From assembly GCA_050735975.1 (NCBI GenBank), contig JBOHVS010000004.1:1-27021 (forward strand): 27,021 nt of DNA, in the 5' to 3' direction. This stretch comes from DATMBL01 sp050735975. Lineage in GTDB: Bacteria; Desulfobacterota; Binatia; UBA9968. The stretch's first letter is position 1. The number at the start of each line of letters is the position of its first letter. The position numbers were made by a program, and so were the translations under genes. Positions 23,644 through 27,021 of the stretch are shown one piece after another. The notes beneath the pieces are model-generated. The model saw nothing but the letters and a program-made list of their open reading frames with translations, was not told the DNA's origin and ran no database searches.

Positions 23644-24798
23644 TCAGCCGTCTTCCAGTTCAGTAAACTTTTGAGCTAACAGATTTGGTTGCCCGTGCTG
23701 CTGGGAAAAAAGACGTTCGATCTCTCCGTCTGGCACCTCTGAAAGCGTAGGTGGATTCCACCGTGGACTTTGGTCCCTATCGATGAGCCTCGCTCTTACG
23801 CCTTCACGAAATTCCGAGCGCTGGCAAAAGTTTAACGCCATGTCCCATTCGCGGAGGAACACTTGCTCTAAGGTTAACTCTTTCCCCCGGATGAGCTGCT
23901 CGTAGATTGCCTTTGCGGACGTCGGCGACCCGGTGGTATAACCATCGACGGCGCGCTTGATCCATTCGTCAGGGCCGTCCCAGCCGCGAAGAGCGCTATC
24001 GATTTCCTCGATAGTTCCTTTGAGGGTTAGCGACCTGATTACGTCGAAGCGTTTCATGAGATCCGATTCGCCCGGCGCCTCCGATCCTATGGTTTCCACT
24101 GTCCGCTTCATGTAGGCCCGCAATATCTCCCTATTGTTTTGCGAGTCGGCGGTCCAGGCAAGACGGGACAGGCCACTGAAAATCCGTTTTTTGTCGTCGC
24201 CGCGGGTAACGGCGTCTGCCATGCCGATTGCTACGGCGTCCGGGCCGCTAAACCGTGCCCCTGTCAAACCTAAAAACAGACCTAACCGTGGGGCCAACCG
24301 ATTTAGGAAGTAGGTGCCGCCGACATCGGGGAAAAGCCCGATGGAGATTTCGGGCATCGCGAGCACGGTTCGCTCCGTGACGACCCGATAAAAGGCGCCG
24401 TTCATAATGCCAATGCCGCCGCCCATCGTGATGCCGTCGGCCCAGCAGAGAATAGGCTTGGGAAAGACATGAATCAGATAGTCAACGAAATATTCCGCCG
24501 TGAAATAGTCGCGCGCAATCGTCGGCCGGGTTCCGCTATTCAATCCTAAGACGAGCGCTTTCACGTCGCCGCCGGCGCAAAACGCCTTTTCGGAGTCGGC
24601 GTGCAACACCACGCACCCGAGGTCTTGTCTGTTTCGCCATTCCAGCAGCTTCGCTTCCATCGCGTGCAACATGGCGAGATCGAGCGCATTCAGCGCGCGC
24701 GGATTGTCAAGAGTTACCATCCCTAACCTGAATCGACCCGCAGGCTCTTCCGAGAACAACACGCCGGGCCGGCTGCCTTGTTCACGCTCGTTCATCAT
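23644..24798 (-). CDS. 3-hydroxyisobutyryl-CoA hydrolase-like enoyl-CoA hydratase/isomerase family protein
   Basis: A 384-residue crotonase-fold enzyme whose length and C-terminal domain match 3-hydroxyisobutyryl-CoA hydrolase (valine breakdown) rather than the 260-residue enoyl-CoA hydratases. Oxyanion-hole and active-site parts are clear: EKAFCAGGDVKAL, ADGITMGGGIGIM, then MPEISIGLFPDVGGTYFLNR with the catalytic Glu and Asp of the hydrolase. The C-terminal hallmark FREGVRARLIDRDQSPRW is also present. It may belong with the neighbouring catabolic genes on the same strand, but about 200 bases separate it from the next gene. The start is a double ATG; a five-codon mini-ORF overlaps it. Confidence 0.9.
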   Translation of the reverse strand: MMNEREQGSRPGVLFSEEPAGRFRLGMVTLDNPRALNALDLAMLHAMEAKLLEWRNRQDLGCVVLHADSEKAFCAGGDVKALVLGLNSGTRPTIARDYFTAEYFVDYLIHVFPKPILCWADGITMGGGIGIMNGAFYRVVTERTVLAMPEISIGLFPDVGGTYFLNRLAPRLGLFLGLTGARFSGPDAVAIGMADAVTRGDDKKRIFSGLSRLAWTADSQNNREILRAYMKRTVETIGSEAPGESDLMKRFDVIRSLTLKGTIEEIDSALRGWDGPDEWIKRAVDGYTTGSPTSAKAIYEQLIRGKELTLEQVFLREWDMALNFCQRSEFREGVRARLIDRDQSPRWNPPTLSEVPDGEIERLFSQQHGQPNLLAQKFTELEDG

Positions 24799-25180
24799 AG
24801 ATCAGCATTCATCCGTTTACCTCGTAGCACAGAACGGTCCAGATGTAACTCACCCGCCACTCCAAGGGTGGTCACTCCAACGGTCCGGGCCTGAACGCTT
24901 CGTTCACGTTCGCCTGCCCGCGCTCTCCATGACTCGCCCCTTGGTCGTCGTATGTTTACTAACCAATGAACTCCTTAGTTAGTTAGTGGGACTGGTATCC
25001 TAAGTATCCGGAGGGCGCTGCACAAACCGACAGACATAAATTTGTGTCACGGGGTTAACGAACAAAATTGTCAATAGTGGACAGTACTTTCTGCTGTTTC
25101 AGTGCTCTTTTCCCGCCCATCCGCTTTCGGCAATCGCAACATTCCTGAGAGATATTAAGATATTGTGCTCCCTCGCGTGG
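24799..25180. other. Gene-free stretch upstream of the sigma-54 promoter
   Basis: No gene is supportable. At 25021-25046 the words cacaaa and tttgtg form a spaced inverted repeat (cacaaa-N14-tttgtg) about 150 bases upstream of the -24 box, the kind of place where a sigma-54 activator could bind. At 24812 a strong gaggt site precedes a five-codon frame (MNADL) on the minus strand, whose stop overlaps the first codon of the hydrolase gene. Confidence 0.4.
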
Positions 25181-25197
25181 TTGGCATAGTGATTGCT
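25181..25197 (+). promoter_or_regulatory. Sigma-54 (RpoN) -24/-12 promoter
   Basis: The sequence ttggcatagtgattgct matches the RpoN consensus (YTGGCACGRNNNTTGCW) at all key positions: the GG at 25183-25184 and GC at 25195-25196 have exactly ten bases between them. The predicted transcript would start near 25208 and lead directly to the small zinc-finger gene at 25241. An activator ATPase would be needed; none is encoded in this window. Confidence 0.75.
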
Positions 25198-25240
25198 CAA
25201 TGCTGCATTACGTTGCGAAAACAGGACAGAGAGGGACAAT

Positions 25241-25471
25241 ATGGAAATACCCATCACCAGTGAACGCGAGATGGAAGCACTCATAGCCAGTGAAACCGCG
25301 GAGATCCAGGTCGAAAGTTTAATATATCGCGCAGCGGTTTGCCCGCGATGCGGCACGAAGTTTTATCCAGCCGAATCCCTTGAGGCGCATATGGACCGTC
25401 ATCAGCTGCGCGATCTTTTCCTTGAAGGAGAACTGAAAAAGCTTCAACTGGCTATGGGAAAAATGAGATAA
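25241..25471 (+). CDS. Small protein with a classical C2H2 zinc finger
   Basis: A 76-residue protein. An acidic N-terminal helix region (SEREMEALIASETAEIQVES) leads to a single zinc finger, VCPRCGTKFYPAESLEAHMDRH, with Cys34, Cys37, His50 and His54. The spacing C-x2-C-x12-H-x3-H and the buried Phe41 and Leu47 are those of a eukaryote-style C2H2 finger. A charged helical tail follows (LFLEGELKKLQLAMGKMR). It could bind DNA, RNA or a protein; with one finger and an acidic body, protein binding is as likely as DNA binding. It does not look like the longer Ros/MucR regulators. The ATG at 25241 has GAGAGGGA just upstream and fits a transcript starting at about 25208 from the sigma-54 promoter. Confidence 0.85.
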   Translation: MEIPITSEREMEALIASETAEIQVESLIYRAAVCPRCGTKFYPAESLEAHMDRHQLRDLFLEGELKKLQLAMGKMR

Positions 25472-25780
25472 GTTGCGTTTCTTGCTAGCGGACCGTTCCA
25501 CGCCAGGCGCCGCTAGGTGAGCTTGAACTGCGGATTTCACCGTTCAAGTTTGCCGCCACCAACCGGAGGGTGTTCACAAGAGCACCCTCTGTGCTTTTGA
25601 AGCTCCCAGCCCCCACCGACCGGTGCTCTACGCAGAGCCGAGCGCAGACTTTGAACCGTGTTTTTAAAGCCATGCCTGAAAGCATAAAATACCCAAGATC
25701 GACCTCGATTTTACGATTCGAACCCCTCGGGAAATTGACGCGCAATTCGGACGCGAACCTGTCGGCGAGCACCGGGAACT
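25472..25780. other. Gene-free stretch with two hairpins
   Basis: No supportable gene. The first hairpin is ctagcgg (25485-25491) with ccgctag (25510-25516). The second is listed as a possible terminator. The rest encodes only overlapping short frames without family character. Confidence 0.4.
25566..25598 (+). terminator. Possible intrinsic terminator
   Basis: A perfect 7-bp stem gagggtg/caccctc with a ten-base loop, followed by tgtgctttt. It lies about 95 bases after the zinc-finger stop. The T run is short and offset, so efficiency is doubtful. Confidence 0.4.
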
Positions 25781-26323
25781 TTAATCGAACTTGATTTTAT
25801 CGAATTGCGTGATCTTGAATTTTTGCGCGGCGCCGCCGGGAAGAATCGTGAACTGGTGCAGGGTGAATTCATGCTCGTAGTCCCCACGGGCGATGAGGCC
25901 GTCCACGGGAATAATCGCGTCGTAACCAAAAGGTCGCACTGCGGCCGTGGCCGTGTACATAACCGCCTGGTTGCTGGAGGCGCCACAAACGATCACGTTT
26001 TTAATCCCTCTCGCCTGTAGCAGCGGCTGAAGCTCGCCGCCGTAGAACTTGTCAAACGCCGCCGGGAAAATCACCGGCTCATCGCTCTGCCGCTTGAAGG
26101 CATGCGGCATTCGGGCCTCGGGAGTACCTTTATAACGATCGGCCGCAGTGTAGACGATGAACATCTTCACCTGGCGGGCGCGGCCAAGAAACTTTGCCAC
26201 AGGTTCGATGAGTTTATGACAAGGCTCGGCGGGGTTTTCGCACCGCGCGTTCAGGTCCAACACCAGCAACGCAGCGGTCTTTGGATCGATCGTCACATCT
26301 TGAGGAATCGGTTTATTAGGCAT
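25781..26323 (-). CDS. Isochorismatase-fold protein lacking the catalytic cysteine
   Basis: A 180-residue isochorismatase-like (cysteine hydrolase) family member. The Asp of the triad is present (Asp23 in ALLVLDLNARCE) and the Lys is present (Lys92 in FPAAFDKFYGGEL). At the nucleophile position, where relatives have TN-x-CV, the sequence is CGASSNQAVMYTATAAVR, so residue 120 is alanine; the cysteine at 113 lies seven residues earlier, on the preceding strand. Catalysis by the standard mechanism is unlikely. The protein is otherwise well formed and has a firm start (AAAGGAG eight bases before the ATG), so it appears maintained. It is a different branch from the cysteine-less relative at 8962-9600. 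Confidence 0.85.
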   Translation of the reverse strand: MPNKPIPQDVTIDPKTAALLVLDLNARCENPAEPCHKLIEPVAKFLGRARQVKMFIVYTAADRYKGTPEARMPHAFKRQSDEPVIFPAAFDKFYGGELQPLLQARGIKNVIVCGASSNQAVMYTATAAVRPFGYDAIIPVDGLIARGDYEHEFTLHQFTILPGGAAQKFKITQFDKIKFD

Positions 26324-26639
26324 GTTGGTCTCCTTTGCTTTTCGGTTAGCCGAATCGAACGCTAACCATAGGCAAACATTCTGTCAAGTGAAGGCAAATT
26401 GCTTGACTGCCAAGGTTCGAGTGGAATAAGTATTCTTCTAGCAGGCTGCTGAAAAAGACTCATATGCTTCGTTGCGCTCAATCGCCTCGCTCCAACGTAC
26501 TGGCTAAGTACGCCTCCGTTCGTCGATTTTTCGCGCGCCTCGCCTTTGAGATCTTTTTGAGCAGCCTGCAAATGGCATTTTTCAGCAACCTGCTAGTCTT
26601 GTCGTGCCCGCGTAGAAGCAGCTTCCTGAGGTTCTGGCA
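26324..26639. other. Spacer filled mainly by a family-A repeat
   Basis: This stretch separates the divergent isochorismatase-fold and Rrf2 genes, so it must hold both promoters. More than half of it is the fold-back element at 26438-26596, which ends 43 bases before the Rrf2 start. No gene is present. Confidence 0.6.
26438..26596. repeat. Fold-back (MITE-like) element, family A, best copy
   Basis: The element starts ctagcaggctgctgaaaaa and ends tttttcagcaacctgctag, a 19-bp terminal inverted repeat with one mismatch. An inner copy of the arm, tctttttgagcagcctgc, lies at 26552-26571. The bases tctt occur directly outside both ends (26434-26437 and 26597-26600), a possible 4-bp target duplication. 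It is 159 bp and encodes nothing. Confidence 0.8.
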
Positions 26640-27021
26640 ATGATGTCGCGGAAGTGCAAATACGCCTTGAAAGCCCTCGTTCGGCTCGGGAAGCAGCATG
26701 GACAGGGGAACCTCTTGACCGAAGACATTGCCAAGTTGGAGCATATTCCAAAGAAGTTTCTCGAACTGATCTTGCTCGATCTGAAGCGCGGCGGCTACGT
26801 TCAAAGCAAGCAAGGGGTCGGTGGCGGGTTCCATTTAGTGCGGGAGCCTAAAAAGATTACGCTGGCCGAGATTTACCGGTTTTTTGACGGAGCGATCGCC
26901 CTTCAGCCGTGCGTATCGCAGAAATTTTATGAAAAATGCGAAGATTGTCCCGATGAGGAGACCTGTCACCTCAAACCGGCTTTTGCCGATATCCGCGAAC
27001 AGACTCATCGTTTGATGTCAA
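26640..27021 (+). CDS. Rrf2-family transcriptional regulator (partial, runs off the window)
   Basis: The frame is open from the ATG at 26640 to the window edge (127 codons), with GAGG eight bases upstream. The protein begins MMSRKCKYALKALVRLGKQ, has a winged helix (LTEDIAKLEHIPKKFLELIL, then GYVQSKQGVGGGFHL) and a dimerisation helix region, all typical of Rrf2 proteins. It retains the cysteine cluster that holds an iron-sulfur centre in IscR/NsrR-type members: a Cys in LQPCVSQ, then EKCEDCPDEETCHL. It is therefore likely a redox, nitric oxide or iron-sulfur responsive repressor. Targets are unknown. The fold-back element just upstream may affect its promoter. Confidence 0.9.
   Translation, partial: MMSRKCKYALKALVRLGKQHGQGNLLTEDIAKLEHIPKKFLELILLDLKRGGYVQSKQGVGGGFHLVREPKKITLAEIYRFFDGAIALQPCVSQKFYEKCEDCPDEETCHLKPAFADIREQTHRLMS

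Noticed and set aside
25485..25772. Minus-strand frame of 95 codons after the zinc-finger gene
   Set aside because: It contains both hairpins of the spacer, has no ribosome site and no recognisable domain.
26478..26834. Minus-strand open frame through the family-A element and the Rrf2 gene
   Set aside because: Antisense to the Rrf2 winged helix; the RLLKKISKARRAK part comes from the repeat.
1..27021. CRISPR array, tRNA or rRNA genes, prophage modules
   Set aside because: No regular direct repeats with spacers, no cloverleaf or rRNA-like stretch recognised by eye, and no phage structural or integrase gene; a tRNA scan would settle the RNA question.

Overview
The window reads as a chromosomal segment of a Gram-negative-type bacterium with fairly high GC. 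Evidence for this is two or three lipoprotein signal peptides, a DUF3108-type secreted protein, a sigma-54 promoter and Rrf2-type regulation. The mix of Rieske oxygenase, a 4,5-dihydroxyphthalate decarboxylase-like protein, class II aldolase, isochorismatase-fold proteins and LVIVD-repeat protein, together with many small fold-back repeats between genes, resembles uncultivated soil or subsurface lineages (Desulfobacterota/Binatota, NC10/Rokubacteria or Tectomicrobia style). That placement is inference; no rRNA or tRNA gene is visible to test it.

Layout. Positions 1-1350 hold the tail of an AzlD-like permease subunit and a convergent MFS transporter. Positions 1682-4309 hold a 5S-like (transcarboxylase/OadA family) carboxyltransferase, an Fpg/Nei-type DNA glycosylase and a coupled small zinc-ribbon protein. 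Positions 4402-6690 are a minus-strand accessory island: a Phd/YefM antitoxin followed by a frameshifted ParE/RelE toxin, a multiply broken TPR gene, a frameshifted membrane/hypothetical gene and a small WG-repeat gene. Positions 6846-9600 hold a GST, an LVIVD-repeat propeller and a cysteine-less isochorismatase-fold protein. Positions 9704-14604 look like one minus-strand operon: UvrD-type helicase, fused membrane spermidine-synthase-like protein, metzincin lipoprotein and TrmJ-type RNA methyltransferase. Positions 14985-18876 hold secreted and envelope proteins (PsbP/Mog1-like candidate, lipoprotein-anchored SAM methyltransferase, DUF3108 protein, glycine-zipper lipoprotein) and a single-domain response regulator. 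Positions 19206-24798 hold an RmlD-type reductase and a minus-strand catabolic group: 3-hydroxyisobutyryl-CoA hydrolase-like, Pht5-like, Rieske oxygenase and class II aldolase. Positions 25181-27021 hold a sigma-54-type promoter driving a tiny classical C2H2 zinc-finger protein, a second cysteine-less isochorismatase-fold protein, a fold-back element and the start of an Rrf2 regulator that runs off the window.

The most noteworthy items are the sigma-54/C2H2 zinc-finger gene, the toxin-antitoxin pair whose toxin is split by a one-base frameshift while the antitoxin is intact, the cluster of decayed genes around it, two isochorismatase-fold proteins that both lack the catalytic cysteine, and two families of short fold-back (MITE-like) elements, each with one copy flanked by a possible 4-bp target duplication. 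I saw no CRISPR array, prophage, insertion sequence with a transposase, or RNA gene.
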